From the NCBI GenBank assembly GCA_022600175.1, contig JAHZKW010000132.1:1-34816 (forward strand): 34,816 bases of DNA, in the 5' to 3' direction. The DNA comes from Campylobacterota bacterium (GTDB lineage Bacteria > Campylobacterota > Campylobacteria > Campylobacterales > QNZT01). This document shows positions 25,179 to 34,186 of the stretch, piece by piece. Within the stretch, counting starts at the first letter, position 1; every line of letters starts with the position of its first letter. Made by a program: the position numbers and the translations under genes. The notes below the pieces were generated by a model, which was given only the letters and a program-made list of their open reading frames with translations, made no database searches and had not been told where the DNA came from.

Positions 25179-26219
25179 CTAGAGTAAAAAAACTAAAGCG
25201 ACCAATCCCAATAACCAAAAAAAGGTATCTGGGATTTGCTTTAAAAACGTCACAATATTTTTATCAAAAACCTTAACCATTCGAGAAACTTTAACAGGTT
25301 TTATCAACGATTTTAAAAACCCCTTTTCACCTAACTTCATCAGCCGATTTACACCCTGTTTTCCATAACTTGCTGCATATAAAAGTATCTCTTTATCTAT
25401 ATTTTGGGGAGTAGCTTTTAAAACTTCTTTACCACCAACCTGCAAAAAAACCGCACTCTTTTTTTCATATCTTTTTGAAAAATCAACGGCTTTTTGAAAA
25501 GATTTTAGGTCAGTAGTATGACTCAAGAGCGTCAAACTACCATTAACTCCACTCTTTTGTACCATAGTGTAAGTTTCTTGCATAAATCCTGTTAAAGGCT
25601 GTAGATCTTTAGTCTTTTGAACCTCTTTAGACGATTTTATGAGATATTTACCAAGCCATGAAGGCATCTTGCCACTCTTTTTCGCAAACTTTAAAAATGA
25701 GAGTGAACCTTTCACAGGTGCTGTCGTACCAGCACTTATCCATGTCACACCTGTTGCAACTACACCTATTGTAGAGAGTGCCACTAAAACTTTATCCACC
25801 TCTTGGTCATTGACATGATGATACCCCTCTATCATCAAATCTCTGATATCACCAAACAGGAAAAGATCACTCACTCCCGCAGCAATTTGTCCTTCAAACT
25901 CATCACTTTTACCGTAAATCACACCATTAACAACTTTTAAAGTTTTATAACCTGTCTCTGCTCGTTTAGATTGGATTTCTGCTAGTAGTGTTTGGGCTTT
26001 GAGATTATTTTTTATGTAGTCATGTTGATTAAAAAAAGAGAGGTATGCTTCAGCCTCTTGCCATCTCTCTTCAGCAATAAGCGTTTTGGTGTGGGGTAGA
26101 GGATCTATCTGTTGCAGTGCTTCAAACACCACAGGTTGACGCATATCATAACGATCATAGAGGATAAAAAAAGATAACAACAAAACAAAAAATGCTGTTA
26201 TCTTTAAAACTATACCCAT
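25179..26219 (-). CDS. Unrecognised membrane protein of 346 residues
   Basis: I do not recognise a family. Visible: an N-terminal membrane helix (about residues 5-22), a soluble part with a helical, TPR-like feel (about 35-95, EERWQEAEAYLSFF), a central hydrophobic, Gly/Ala/Thr-rich segment (about 145-170, STIGVVATGVTWISAGTTA), a long basic helical region and a C-terminal membrane helix (FFWLLGLVALVFLL) that ends the protein. It lies 15 bases after htpX on the same strand, so it may belong to the same membrane-quality-control operon. No catalytic motif or Cys pair is evident. Codon use resembles that of its neighbours. Confidence 0.75.
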   Translation of the reverse strand: MGIVLKITAFFVLLLSFFILYDRYDMRQPVVFEALQQIDPLPHTKTLIAEERWQEAEAYLSFFNQHDYIKNNLKAQTLLAEIQSKRAETGYKTLKVVNGVIYGKSDEFEGQIAAGVSDLFLFGDIRDLMIEGYHHVNDQEVDKVLVALSTIGVVATGVTWISAGTTAPVKGSLSFLKFAKKSGKMPSWLGKYLIKSSKEVQKTKDLQPLTGFMQETYTMVQKSGVNGSLTLLSHTTDLKSFQKAVDFSKRYEKKSAVFLQVGGKEVLKATPQNIDKEILLYAASYGKQGVNRLMKLGEKGFLKSLIKPVKVSRMVKVFDKNIVTFLKQIPDTFFWLLGLVALVFLL

Positions 26220-26234
26220 CTGTATAAAAGACGA

Positions 26235-27080
26235 TTAAATCACCGCCTTTAACTCCTCAAGTCTTGCAATCCTATCTTCTGTTTTTGGATGTGTTGAGAA
26301 GAGTGATTTAAACGAGATATCTTTCCCACTGAAAGGATTGATGATAAACATGTGTGCTGTTGCAGGTGTCGCTTCATCCATAACCTGATGTCCTCTGCTA
26401 TAGTTATCTAACTTGGCTAAAGCAGATTGTAACCACTCTGGATGTCCTGTTAATCTCGCAGCACCCTCATCTGCCATAAATTCACGGTTTCGACTCACCG
26501 CCATCTGGACAATACTCGCAGCCATAGGCGCTAAAAACATCAACGCTATCATGATAATTGGATTGGGTCTATTTTCACTACTTCCTCCACCAAACATCAT
26601 CCCAAAATTAGCAATCATTGCAATCGCACCTGCAATAGTTGCTGCAACTGTACCTACTAAAATATCATAATGCTTCACATGACTCATCTCATGTGCCAAT
26701 ACACCTTCAACTTCGTTATCATTTAAAATCTCTAATAACCCTTCCGTCACAGCAACTGCTGCATTTGAGTGGTTTCGTCCTGTTGCAAAAGCGTTAGGCA
26801 CATGATCTGGTATGATATAGACTTTTGGCATTGGTGTACCTGCCTTATCAGCCAATCGTCTCACCATATCATACAAACCTGCAGCTTGTTGTTCATTAAC
26901 TTCGACTGCATTGTAATGCTTTAAGACCAATTTATCAGAGTTATAATAACTAAAAAAATTCATCCCAATCGCAACAATAAAAGCAATCAACATCCCTGTC
27001 TGTCCACCCAGCATACCACCTATCCAAATAAAGAGTAGGGTTAAAGCTGTTAATAAAAATGCTGTTTTAGCAACTTCCAT
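26235..27080 (-). CDS. htpX: Membrane zinc metalloprotease HtpX
   Basis: A 281-residue M48-family protease that degrades damaged inner-membrane proteins. Zinc motif HEMSH at 130-134 ([16 protein letters not shown]) with the downstream Glu of [13 protein letters not shown] as third ligand. Four hydrophobic segments: two at the N-terminus (about 5-22 and 28-45) and two after the zinc motif (about 140-190). [10 protein letters not shown] and [17 protein letters not shown] are typical. The start overlaps the end of the preceding 130-residue gene by 14 bases and has AAGGAA upstream. Heat or envelope stress regulation is usual for the family but no such signal is seen here. Confidence 0.95.
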   Translation of the reverse strand: MEVAKTAFLLTALTLLFIWIGGMLGGQTGMLIAFIVAIGMNFFSYYNSDKLVLKHYNAVEVNEQQAAGLYDMVRRLADKAGTPMPKVYIIPDHVPNAFATGRNHSNAAVAVTEGLLEILNDNEVEGVLAHEMSHVKHYDILVGTVAATIAGAIAMIANFGMMFGGGSSENRPNPIIMIALMFLAPMAASIVQMAVSRNREFMADEGAARLTGHPEWLQSALAKLDNYSRGHQVMDEATPATAHMFIINPFSGKDISFKSLFSTHPKTEDRIARLEELKAVI

Positions 27081-27459
27081 AGTCTATTCCTTTTTCAAAT
27101 ATAATTCCATCAATTCCAAGCTCAGAAGCCCATTCAAGGTCAGCTTCTTCACCACTATAAAGTAAAACTTTGGCATCAAACATATACTCATCTGCCAACT
27201 TCTGCACCTTAGGTGCCAATGCCTTATCACATAAGAGATAATCTGCCTCCAAAGCATTCGCAAAGAGCGACGCTTTCACACTATCAGCGATTAAAGCAAA
27301 TGCAATACCATTCTCTTTGCAATGCGTACACAGCGTAAGGTTCTCTTCCACAAACTCAAACAGTACGAGACTATTTGAAGGTGTATTGTCAATATCTTCT
27401 ATCTTTTTAATAAAATAAAATGGTTCACTTTTGATATAGTTATGTCCCAAAATTATCAT
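27067..27459 (-). CDS. Unrecognised 130-residue protein
   Basis: Not recognised. It begins [19 protein letters not shown] and has a CTHC pair in the middle ([18 protein letters not shown]), a third Cys in ADYLLCDK and a fourth as the last residue. A segment [18 protein letters not shown] resembles alpha/beta repeats; the whole reads like a small Rossmann-like domain. The initial ILGHNY and the later ADS only superficially recall quinolinate synthase, with too little similarity for assignment. No signal peptide, so it is cytoplasmic. Its stop overlaps htpX by 14 bases and it starts immediately after the PP0621 stop, so all are one transcript. Confidence 0.72.
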   Translation of the reverse strand: MIILGHNYIKSEPFYFIKKIEDIDNTPSNSLVLFEFVEENLTLCTHCKENGIAFALIADSVKASLFANALEADYLLCDKALAPKVQKLADEYMFDAKVLLYSGEEADLEWASELGIDGIIFEKGIDYGSC

Positions 27460-27672
27460 CTACTTTAGTCTCGTACACTCATTTGAACAATACTGTTTTC
27501 CGTCTTTGATTATTGCTTCTTTAGCACTAATATAGACACCGCACTCGCTACACTCAACCACGGTTTCACTATCATCAAACTTCTCTTTTGCTTTTAACAT
27601 ATCTGGCTTTTTAAAAAAGATTAAGTAGACACCATAAAGTACCACTGCCAATATAATCAGTTTTATAATCAT
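27460..27672 (-). CDS. PP0621 family small membrane zinc-ribbon protein
   Basis: A 70-residue protein with one N-terminal membrane helix (LIILAVVLYGVYLIFF) followed by a charged linker and a Cys4 zinc-ribbon-like tail: CSECGVYI ... YCSNEC (four Cys, spacing C-x2-C and C-x3-C). This layout is what databases call PP0621; its function is unknown. The ATG overlaps the rsmG stop (ATGA) by 4 bases, and the next gene starts right after its stop, indicating translational coupling. The helix places the Cys domain probably on the cytoplasmic side. Confidence 0.85.
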   Translation of the reverse strand: MIIKLIILAVVLYGVYLIFFKKPDMLKAKEKFDDSETVVECSECGVYISAKEAIIKDGKQYCSNECTRLK

Positions 27673-28202
27673 TTAATTCCTTTTATCCATAGATAATTAC
27701 GCTTTGCTCTACTAATAATCTCATACTCTCTATCCTCTGGTAACTCATCATAAACACCCTCACCTTTATAGAAGAGAAAGGTGGTCTTTTCACCAATAAA
27801 ATCACGAGAAAGATCAAGTAAAAAGTCTGTTTTAGTTACCGCCCGTGAAGTAATGAGATCTGCTTCAAAAGCTTCAATATTCTCTATACGATCACTTATT
27901 ATATCTACATTTTGTAAACCATAAGTAGATTTTACTAAATGTAAAAAAGCGGTACGTTTCATAAGCGGTTCTACCAGTGTAAAATGTACCTCAGGTAGCG
28001 CAATCGCCAATACCATACCTGGAAACCCAGCACCTGTACCTATATCAACCACTTTTTGAATCTTATCAAAAGTGATAAATTCCATAGGGTAGAGTGAGTC
28101 TTTGATATTATTCTCTACCTCTTGGAAATTTTTTGTACCTGAAAGCCGATGTACACGATTATACTTTAAAAGTAGTTCACTAAATATTTTATATTTTTCC
28201 AT
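27669..28202 (-). CDS. rsmG: 16S rRNA (guanine-527-N7)-methyltransferase RsmG (GidB)
   Basis: A 177-residue SAM-dependent enzyme methylating G527 of 16S rRNA. The SAM loop is VDIGTGAGFPGMVLAIALP (52-70) and FTLVEPLMKRTAFL contains the acidic ribose ligand; SRAV and the C-terminal KRNYLWIKG are typical. It is about 30 residues shorter than the E. coli protein, mainly at the N-terminus. Loss of this enzyme in other bacteria gives low-level streptomycin resistance. It reads with the PP0621, 130-residue and htpX genes, and lies 44 bases after ribA. Confidence 0.93.
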   Translation of the reverse strand: MEKYKIFSELLLKYNRVHRLSGTKNFQEVENNIKDSLYPMEFITFDKIQKVVDIGTGAGFPGMVLAIALPEVHFTLVEPLMKRTAFLHLVKSTYGLQNVDIISDRIENIEAFEADLITSRAVTKTDFLLDLSRDFIGEKTTFLFYKGEGVYDELPEDREYEIISRAKRNYLWIKGIK

Positions 28203-28246
28203 GATACTCTGATTATAGCTAAAAAAAAGTGTTAACTTTTATCAGA

Positions 28247-28810
28247 CTAATACAAATGTCCCATTTTCGCTTTTTTAATCTTTAAGTAGTCTTCATTATG
28301 TTCATTTGAGAGCGTAACTATCGGCAATCTTTCTACAATCTCAATGCCCTCAAGACTTTCAATCTTTTTGGGATTGTTTGTTAATAGTTTAATTTTTTTG
28401 ATATTAAAGTGATTTAAGATGTGCTCAACAACTTCATAAGTACGTTCATCTGCATCAAATCCAAGTTGATGATTTGCCTCAACAGTATCTAATCCTTCAT
28501 CTTGTAAGGAGTAAGCATTGACTTTATTTAAAAGCCCAATGTTACGTCCTTCTTGACGCAAATAGATAACCATGCCATGATGCTTTTCTATCGCACTAAG
28601 GGCATACTCTAACTGATCACGACAATCACATTTTAGACTTCCTATGGCATCACCAGTCAAACACTCACTATGGACTCTAACAACTGGAATATCTGCTAAT
28701 GGCTCTTTATAAATTGCTAGATGCTCTTTATGCCCTTCTTTAAATGCTTGTATCTTAAATGTCCCAAAGCGACTCGGTAACTGGGCTATCTGTGAAGTCT
28801 CTATCTTCAT
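28247..28810 (-). CDS. ribA: GTP cyclohydrolase II
   Basis: A 187-residue enzyme opening GTP to the first riboflavin intermediate. Zinc ligands are Cys50, Cys61 and Cys63 (HSECLTGDAIGSLKCDCRDQ at 47-66). YLRQEGRNIGL carries the catalytic Arg, LGFDADERTYEV and LLTNNPKKIESL follow. It is a stand-alone GCHII, without the fused DHBP synthase seen in many bacteria. It diverges from hemB through a shared palindromic -10 region and is followed after 44 bases by rsmG. Confidence 0.95.
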   Translation of the reverse strand: MKIETSQIAQLPSRFGTFKIQAFKEGHKEHLAIYKEPLADIPVVRVHSECLTGDAIGSLKCDCRDQLEYALSAIEKHHGMVIYLRQEGRNIGLLNKVNAYSLQDEGLDTVEANHQLGFDADERTYEVVEHILNHFNIKKIKLLTNNPKKIESLEGIEIVERLPIVTLSNEHNEDYLKIKKAKMGHLY

Positions 28811-28852
28811 ATGTTTCTCTATCCTAAATTATGGTATAATAACTGCTTTTCT

Positions 28853-28860
28853 ATTATAAT
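28853..28860. promoter_or_regulatory. Palindromic -10 element shared by divergent ribA and hemB
   Basis: ATTATAAT reads as TATAAT on both strands (28855-28860 plus, 28853-28858 minus). It lies 42 bases before the hemB ATG and about 43 before the ribA ATG. A second plus-strand TATAAT at 28835-28840 is 20 bases upstream of the hemB copy. If both directions use the palindrome, polymerases would exclude one another. Confidence 0.42.
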
Positions 28861-28902
28861 ATCTAATATATAAGAATATTTTATCACATAACAGGATAAA
28901 GA

Positions 28903-29886
28903 ATGTTTAAAAGATTCAGAAGAGTACGCCTCAATGATAAACTCAGAGGATTGTTAACACAAACAAAACTCAGTACAGATGATTTTATCTACCCACTTTT
29001 TATCAAAGAGGGAGAGAAAATCAAAACAGAAGTAGCCTCTATGCCAGGTGTCTATCAAATGAGTATTGATGAAATTCTCAAAGAGTGCGAAACACTCAAA
29101 ACACTAGGCCTATACAGTATAATCCTCTTTGGAATTCCAGAAACAAAAGATAGCGTAGGAAGTGATGCACTGTGTGAACATGGCATCATTGCAAAGGCAA
29201 TTCGCACAATCAAAGAGCATCATCCAGAGATGTTTGTGACCACCGATCTCTGTTTTTGTGAATATACAGACCATGGACATTGTGGAGTACTTGATCTTGA
29301 AAATGAGACAGTCAATAATGATGCAACACTCAAGATATTAGGAGAACAAGCAGTGATACATGCCAAATCAGGCGTAGATATGATTGCACCTAGTGGTATG
29401 ATGGATGGAATGATCACAGCAATTAGAACGGCACTTGATGATGCTGGATTTGTGAATCTTCCTATCATGAGCTACTCTACAAAATTTGCTTCAGCCTATT
29501 ATGGACCATTTCGAGATGTAGCAGAGAGTAGTCCAAGCTTTGGTGATCGAAGAAGCTATCAGATGAACCCTGCAAATCGGGATGAAGCACTCAATGAATC
29601 TATCGAAGATGAAAAAGAGGGTGCAGATATTTTGATGGTCAAACCTGCTTTAGCCTATCTTGATATTGTTAGAGAGATTAAAAACAATACCCTGCTCCCA
29701 CTTGCTGTCTATAACGTCAGCGGAGAGTATGCAATGCTTAAAAATGCAGGCAGTACAGGATTGATAGATTATGATAAAGTGATGATGGAAACTTTGATTG
29801 GATTTAAGCGTGCAGGCGCTGATATTATCATCACTTACCATGCAAAAGAGGCAGCAGAAATTTTGCTTGCTGCAAAGGAGAAGTAA
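28903..29886 (+). CDS. hemB: Delta-aminolevulinic acid dehydratase (porphobilinogen synthase)
   Basis: A 327-residue TIM-barrel enzyme condensing two ALA into porphobilinogen. The two Schiff-base lysines are Lys194 ([14 protein letters not shown]) and Lys247 (LMVKPA). A Cys-rich zinc site is seen as Cys117, Cys119 and Cys127 ([13 protein letters not shown]), so this is the zinc-dependent type. Length and the N-terminal RFRR[10 protein letters not shown] are as expected. argF starts 3 bases after its stop. It begins a five-gene same-strand run ending at 33999 that also includes hemN, so early and late haem steps are linked. Confidence 0.96.
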   Translation: MFKRFRRVRLNDKLRGLLTQTKLSTDDFIYPLFIKEGEKIKTEVASMPGVYQMSIDEILKECETLKTLGLYSIILFGIPETKDSVGSDALCEHGIIAKAIRTIKEHHPEMFVTTDLCFCEYTDHGHCGVLDLENETVNNDATLKILGEQAVIHAKSGVDMIAPSGMMDGMITAIRTALDDAGFVNLPIMSYSTKFASAYYGPFRDVAESSPSFGDRRSYQMNPANRDEALNESIEDEKEGADILMVKPALAYLDIVREIKNNTLLPLAVYNVSGEYAMLKNAGSTGLIDYDKVMMETLIGFKRAGADIIITYHAKEAAEILLAAKEK

Positions 29887-29889
29887 AAA

Positions 29890-30813
29890 ATGAGACATTT
29901 TTTAACACTTAAAGATTATACAAAAGAAGAGATATTAGAGATCATTGATCTCGCTTTTAAGATTAAAAAAGAGCTAAAGTCAGATACGCCCAAAACATAC
30001 CTTAATAATCAAACCTTAGGGATGATTTTTGAAAAGTCCAGTACAAGAACACGTGTAAGCTTTGAAGTTGGTATGTATCAGCTTGGCGGTTCTGCTCTCT
30101 TTTTATCCAGTAATGACATTCAACTAGGACGAGGAGAACCTATGAAAGACACTGCCCGTGTCCTTTCACGTATGCTTGATATGGTTATGATCCGTACATT
30201 TTCACAAGAAGGTTTAGAAGAGTTTGCAGCACATGCAACTGTTCCTGTGATCAATGGATTGACAGATGCTTACCATCCTGTACAACTCATAGCAGACTAC
30301 ATGACAATGATCGAACATGGCAAAACAAAAGACCCTATTATTGCTTATGTGGGAGATGGAAATAATATCGCCCACTCATGGCTGATGCTTGCCGCTAAAC
30401 TAGGATTTGAACTACGTATAGCTAGTCCTAGAGACTATGAGTGTGATGGACGTATTATAGACCATGCGATGCGTCTTGCTGAGACTTCAGGTGCACACAT
30501 ACGTTTTTATCACGATCCTAAGTTAGCAGTCAAAGATGCAGATGTAATCACCACAGATACGTGGATCTCTATGGGACAAGAAGAGGAGAAAGCAAAACGC
30601 GTGAAAGACTTTAAAGGTTTTATGGTCGACAGTGCTATGATGGCACTCGCGAAAAAAGATGCTATCTTTCTACACTGTCTTCCAGCATATAGAGAGTATG
30701 AAGTAAGCGAAGAAGTTTTAGAAGGACCACAAAGCGTTATCTTTGATGAAGCTGAAAATAGGCTTCATGCACAAAAAGGTATAATGGTCTGGTTAGATCA
30801 AAAAAGGAAATAG
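29890..30813 (+). CDS. argF: Ornithine carbamoyltransferase
   Basis: A 307-residue transferase making citrulline from ornithine and carbamoyl phosphate. Motifs: carbamoyl-phosphate loop [12 protein letters not shown] (STRTR, 51-55), HPVQ (in [10 protein letters not shown]), the ornithine loop [11 protein letters not shown] and the catalytic HCLPA near the C-terminus ([13 protein letters not shown]). It is a catabolic/anabolic single-copy-type length. A GGAG lies shortly upstream in the last codons of hemB, to which it is coupled by a 3-base gap. No ARG box was identified. Confidence 0.95.
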   Translation: MRHFLTLKDYTKEEILEIIDLAFKIKKELKSDTPKTYLNNQTLGMIFEKSSTRTRVSFEVGMYQLGGSALFLSSNDIQLGRGEPMKDTARVLSRMLDMVMIRTFSQEGLEEFAAHATVPVINGLTDAYHPVQLIADYMTMIEHGKTKDPIIAYVGDGNNIAHSWLMLAAKLGFELRIASPRDYECDGRIIDHAMRLAETSGAHIRFYHDPKLAVKDADVITTDTWISMGQEEEKAKRVKDFKGFMVDSAMMALAKKDAIFLHCLPAYREYEVSEEVLEGPQSVIFDEAENRLHAQKGIMVWLDQKRK

Positions 30814-30834
30814 TTCAACAAGGGGAATAAAAAT

Positions 30835-31341
30835 ATGGATCATAAAAATGAAAAATATAATGCTGAACTGTTAAAAAAAATTGATTCACTCTCTAAACGT
30901 CTTGGGTTTCAAAAAAATGATAAGACACTTTTAGAGATCAAAAAAACAGATGATGTAAATATCAAAGAGCTTCATCTTAAAAATGGTAGCTGGGAGTCAA
31001 ATGACCCTTGGTTTGCGGTGGATGCTGATGATGAAAAAAAGGCATATGCCTTTATCCCAGCAGATGCTTTTGCACAGATGATTGATACTTTGCGTATTTC
31101 ACAACAAGAGAACTTCAACCTCAAACTGGAAAAAACAATCTGGCAAAATGTACCGTTAGATTTTGAAGATGTCTGGGTGGTAGCGATGGAAGAGATCAGA
31201 ACACATGCGCGAAAAGAAGATCCTAAAAAACCAGTATCCATAGATCTTGATAAACTAATCATTAAAATCAAAAAAGAGCATCCAAATCTCTTTATCGATC
31301 TTAAAGAGTTCATACCAGAACAACTAAATAATCACAAATAG
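30835..31341 (+). CDS. DUF2603 (UPF0763) protein
   Basis: A 168-residue cytoplasmic protein of a family that I know only from Campylobacterota, of unknown function. It is charged, without signal or membrane segment. The central block DPWFAVDADDEKKAYAFIP and the following AFAQMIDTLRISQQENFNLKLE stretch are the conserved core; the C-terminal half (DFEDVWVVAMEEIRTHAR, IIKIKKEHPNLFIDLKE) is helical. It is 21 bases after argF and 7 bases before hemN, so it is part of the haem/arginine run, which is the only clue to function. Confidence 0.85.
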   Translation: MDHKNEKYNAELLKKIDSLSKRLGFQKNDKTLLEIKKTDDVNIKELHLKNGSWESNDPWFAVDADDEKKAYAFIPADAFAQMIDTLRISQQENFNLKLEKTIWQNVPLDFEDVWVVAMEEIRTHARKEDPKKPVSIDLDKLIIKIKKEHPNLFIDLKEFIPEQLNNHK

Positions 31342-31348
31342 GTAAATA

Positions 31349-32716
31349 ATGATAGATTTTAATAAATTCACAAAATACTCAAAACCTGGTCCCAGATATA
31401 CCAGTTACCCAACGGCTTTAGAGTTCCATGAAGGTTTTGATGTAAAGACCTTTGACAATGAACTAACAAACCAAGATAGCAGTAGACCTCTCTCATTATA
31501 CTTTCACCTGCCATTTTGTAGAAGTGCCTGTTACTTCTGTGGCTGTAATGTAGTCTACACCTCTAAAGAAGACAAAAAAGATCGCTATATTGACTATTTA
31601 GAGAGAGAGTTAGAACTTTTAACAGCTAAGCTTGATACGTCTCGTAAGGTTACCCAGCTACACTTTGGTGGTGGTACACCAACTTTTTTTAACAAAGCAC
31701 AACTCGGACATGTTATCACTCTAATCAAAAAACATTTTCAAAACTTCTCTAAAGATGCAGAAGTCAGTTGTGAAATAGACCCACGATACTTTACCACTGA
31801 TCATATGGAAGTACTTAAAAGCGGTGGATTTAACCGTATCAGCTTTGGTGTTCAAGACTTTGATCCTAAAGTACAAGAAGCAGTACACCGTATACAGCCT
31901 TATGATGTGACCAAAGGGGCAATTGATATCGCAAGAGAGGCTGGTATCAAGTCTGTCAATGTCGATCTTATCTACGGTTTACCATTTCAAACATTTGAGA
32001 CTTTTAAAAAGACCCTTGATTTAGCATTGCAACTTGATGCTGATAGGTTTGCTGTCTTTAACTATGCCCATGTACCATGGATGAAAAAGACTATGCGAAA
32101 GATTGATGAAACTACCCTTCCCCACCCTTCAGTCAAACTCGAAATCTTAAAATATACCATCGAATTTTTTGAAAACAACGGTTATAAAATGGTAGGTATG
32201 GATCACTTTGCGAAACCAGAAGATGAACTTTTCCAAGCAATTGAAAAAGGGGAACTTCATAGAAATTTCCAAGGTTACACAACCAAGGGTGGTGCTGATC
32301 TTGTAGGTGTAGGACTTACGAGTATTGGTGAAGGTAAAGACTATTATGTACAAAACATCAAAGATATGAAAGAGTATGAAGCAGCCATCGATGCAGGGAA
32401 ACTGCCCGTACATCGAGGCATCAAACTCACAGAAGATGATGTAGTTCGAAACTTTGTCATCATGGAACTTATGAGTAACTTTAAACTCAATATCCAAAGA
32501 GTTGAAAAAGAGTTTGGAATCAATTTTAAAGCCTATTTTGAGGATGGTATCACACAGCTACAAGAGTTTGTAGATGCTGAACTGATCACAATTACAGACA
32601 AAGAGATCACTGTCAGTACCACTGGTACAATGCTGATTCGTAATATTGCGATGGCATTTGATGCATACATGAAAAAAGGCGCAGATAACAAGAAAAGGTT
32701 TAGTAAAACTATATGA
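31349..32716 (+). CDS. hemN: Oxygen-independent coproporphyrinogen III oxidase
   Basis: A 455-residue radical-SAM enzyme decarboxylating coproporphyrinogen III to protoporphyrinogen IX. The 4Fe-4S motif is CRSACYFC (Cys57, Cys61, Cys64, with Cys66 next) within YFHLPFCRSACYFCGC. HFGGGTPTFF, SCEIDPRY, SFGVQDFDPKVQEAVHRIQP and NVDLIYGLPFQT are HemN-type. The C-terminal YYVQNIKDMKEYEAAID and following match true HemN rather than the HemW/HutW group. It starts 7 bases after the DUF2603 gene and overlaps the Fe-S gene by 4 bases. Confidence 0.95.
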   Translation: MIDFNKFTKYSKPGPRYTSYPTALEFHEGFDVKTFDNELTNQDSSRPLSLYFHLPFCRSACYFCGCNVVYTSKEDKKDRYIDYLERELELLTAKLDTSRKVTQLHFGGGTPTFFNKAQLGHVITLIKKHFQNFSKDAEVSCEIDPRYFTTDHMEVLKSGGFNRISFGVQDFDPKVQEAVHRIQPYDVTKGAIDIAREAGIKSVNVDLIYGLPFQTFETFKKTLDLALQLDADRFAVFNYAHVPWMKKTMRKIDETTLPHPSVKLEILKYTIEFFENNGYKMVGMDHFAKPEDELFQAIEKGELHRNFQGYTTKGGADLVGVGLTSIGEGKDYYVQNIKDMKEYEAAIDAGKLPVHRGIKLTEDDVVRNFVIMELMSNFKLNIQRVEKEFGINFKAYFEDGITQLQEFVDAELITITDKEITVSTTGTMLIRNIAMAFDAYMKKGADNKKRFSKTI

Positions 32717-33999
32717 GTATAAAAAAAGAGGAGATATTTAATTTTACTGAAATTTCTGATGATTGTATCAAATGCGGGAAGTGTATTCCTGTTTGTACTA
32801 TTCATGATGTCAACGCTGATGAAGTCACTTCACCTAGGGGATTTATCGATCTATTAGGTGCCTATAAAAGAGGTGATTTAGAGTTAGACAAAACAGCAAA
32901 AGATATCTTTGAAAGCTGTTTTTTATGTACCAATTGTGTTGAAGTCTGTCCTAATGATTTACCAACAGATATGATTATTGAACAAGTGAGAAATGACATA
33001 CGTAAGAAATATGGCTTAGCATGGTATAAAAAACTCTTTTTCTTTCTCCTAAGAAATCGAAAAATTATGGACGTTTTAGCACGGCTAGGGTATGTGTTTC
33101 AAACATGTGGATTTAAGATCAAAGAGAAACAAAGTGCAATGGAGCCACGTTTTTCACTGCCTATTATTAAAAAAGATCGACTACTGCCAAGTGCAGCGCA
33201 AAAAAGCTTTTTAAATAGCTATGATGATGTGATCATCAATGGTGGCAAAGGCAAAGTGGGAATCTTTATCGGCTGTCTTGCAAACTATACTTATACCAAT
33301 ATTGGTAAATCACTTTTAGAGATTTTAGAAGCGTTAGAAATCGATGTATATCTCATCAAAAAACAGCTCTGTTGTGGCGCACCTGCGTACTTTACAGGTG
33401 ATTTTGACACGGTAGATTATCTTGCCAAACACAATATAGAGTATTTCGAGTCTTTCAAAGATGACTTAGATGCGATTATCATTCCAGAAGCGACATGTTC
33501 AGCGATGATCAAGATCGACTATGCACACTTCTTCCATGACCAAAAAGAGTGGAAAGATCGCGCAAATGTAGTAAATGAAAAAGTTTATATGGCAACAGAG
33601 TGGCTACATAACAGCACCAAACTAAAAGAACTACTGGCATCTCGTGGACAAACTTCTGAGGAACTCATAACATACCATGACCCTTGCCATGCAAAGAAGA
33701 TGCAAGGTATTCATCAAGAACCGAGAGAGTTGATCAAACAAAACTATAAATTTACAGAGATGAGTGACTCAAACCGATGCTGTGGCTTTGGCGGTGTGAC
33801 GATGCAGACTGAAAAATTTCACTTTGCTCAAGCAGCTGGTCGTCCAAAAGCAGCGATGATAGAAGATACAAAAGCTGAAATTGTGAGTGCAGAGTGTAGT
33901 GCATGTCGTATGCAAATCACAAATTCACTTTATGAGGCAAAAGTTGATACTGTATTTAAAAACCCAATTGAGCTAATTGCAGAGGCGTTGAAAAAGTAA
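32713..33999 (+). CDS. GlcF/HdrD-like (Fe-S)-binding protein with two CCG domains
   Basis: A 428-residue protein with two ferredoxin motifs at the N-terminus, CIKCGKCIPVC (Cys18, 21, 24, 28) and CFLCTNCVEVCP (Cys69, 72, 75, 79), then two CCG domains (KKQLCCGAPAYFTGD and DSNRCCGFGGVTMQTEK). This order is that of glycolate oxidase subunit GlcF and heterodisulphide-reductase subunit D-type proteins, which pass electrons from a flavin dehydrogenase to quinones or disulphides. No GlcD/LldD partner is adjacent, so the substrate is not known. Its ATG overlaps the hemN stop (ATGA). A hydrophobic stretch near KKLFFFLLRNRK suggests membrane association. Confidence 0.85.
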   Translation: MSIKKEEIFNFTEISDDCIKCGKCIPVCTIHDVNADEVTSPRGFIDLLGAYKRGDLELDKTAKDIFESCFLCTNCVEVCPNDLPTDMIIEQVRNDIRKKYGLAWYKKLFFFLLRNRKIMDVLARLGYVFQTCGFKIKEKQSAMEPRFSLPIIKKDRLLPSAAQKSFLNSYDDVIINGGKGKVGIFIGCLANYTYTNIGKSLLEILEALEIDVYLIKKQLCCGAPAYFTGDFDTVDYLAKHNIEYFESFKDDLDAIIIPEATCSAMIKIDYAHFFHDQKEWKDRANVVNEKVYMATEWLHNSTKLKELLASRGQTSEELITYHDPCHAKKMQGIHQEPRELIKQNYKFTEMSDSNRCCGFGGVTMQTEKFHFAQAAGRPKAAMIEDTKAEIVSAECSACRMQITNSLYEAKVDTVFKNPIELIAEALKK

Positions 34000-34176
34000 T
34001 CAAACGCCTTTGAAAAGCTTCATTCCATATAAGATACTCTTAGCAATGACTTTACCTAAAAGTAAAAACCCACAAAGAAATACGATAAGTAACAACCCTT
34101 CAAACCAGCCGACTTTAAGCTCTTGCTTAAAGGTTTTACAACTGTTCTCAGCAAAATAATTCAATATATCTATCAT
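34000..34176 (-). CDS. Small single-pass membrane protein, 58 residues
   Basis: An ORF below 60 residues: begins MIDILNYFAENSCKTF, then WFEGLLLIVFLCGFLLLG (one membrane helix) and a basic tail ending FKGV. Positive residues after the helix suggest an outside-to-inside orientation with the C-terminus in the cytoplasm. The stop abuts the stop of the Fe-S gene on the opposite strand, and the start is 10 bases from the end of the beta-propeller gene upstream. No strong ribosome-binding site is visible. Coding looks real because the gap is filled exactly and the hydrophobic profile is coherent; no homologue is recognised. Confidence 0.55.
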   Translation of the reverse strand: MIDILNYFAENSCKTFKQELKVGWFEGLLLIVFLCGFLLLGKVIAKSILYGMKLFKGV

Positions 34177-34186
34177 AAATTAGATT

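Noticed and set aside
27067-27459. Quinolinate synthase (NadA) fragment
   Set aside because: Only a short ILGHNY-like stretch is similar; the cluster cysteines and other repeats of NadA are missing.
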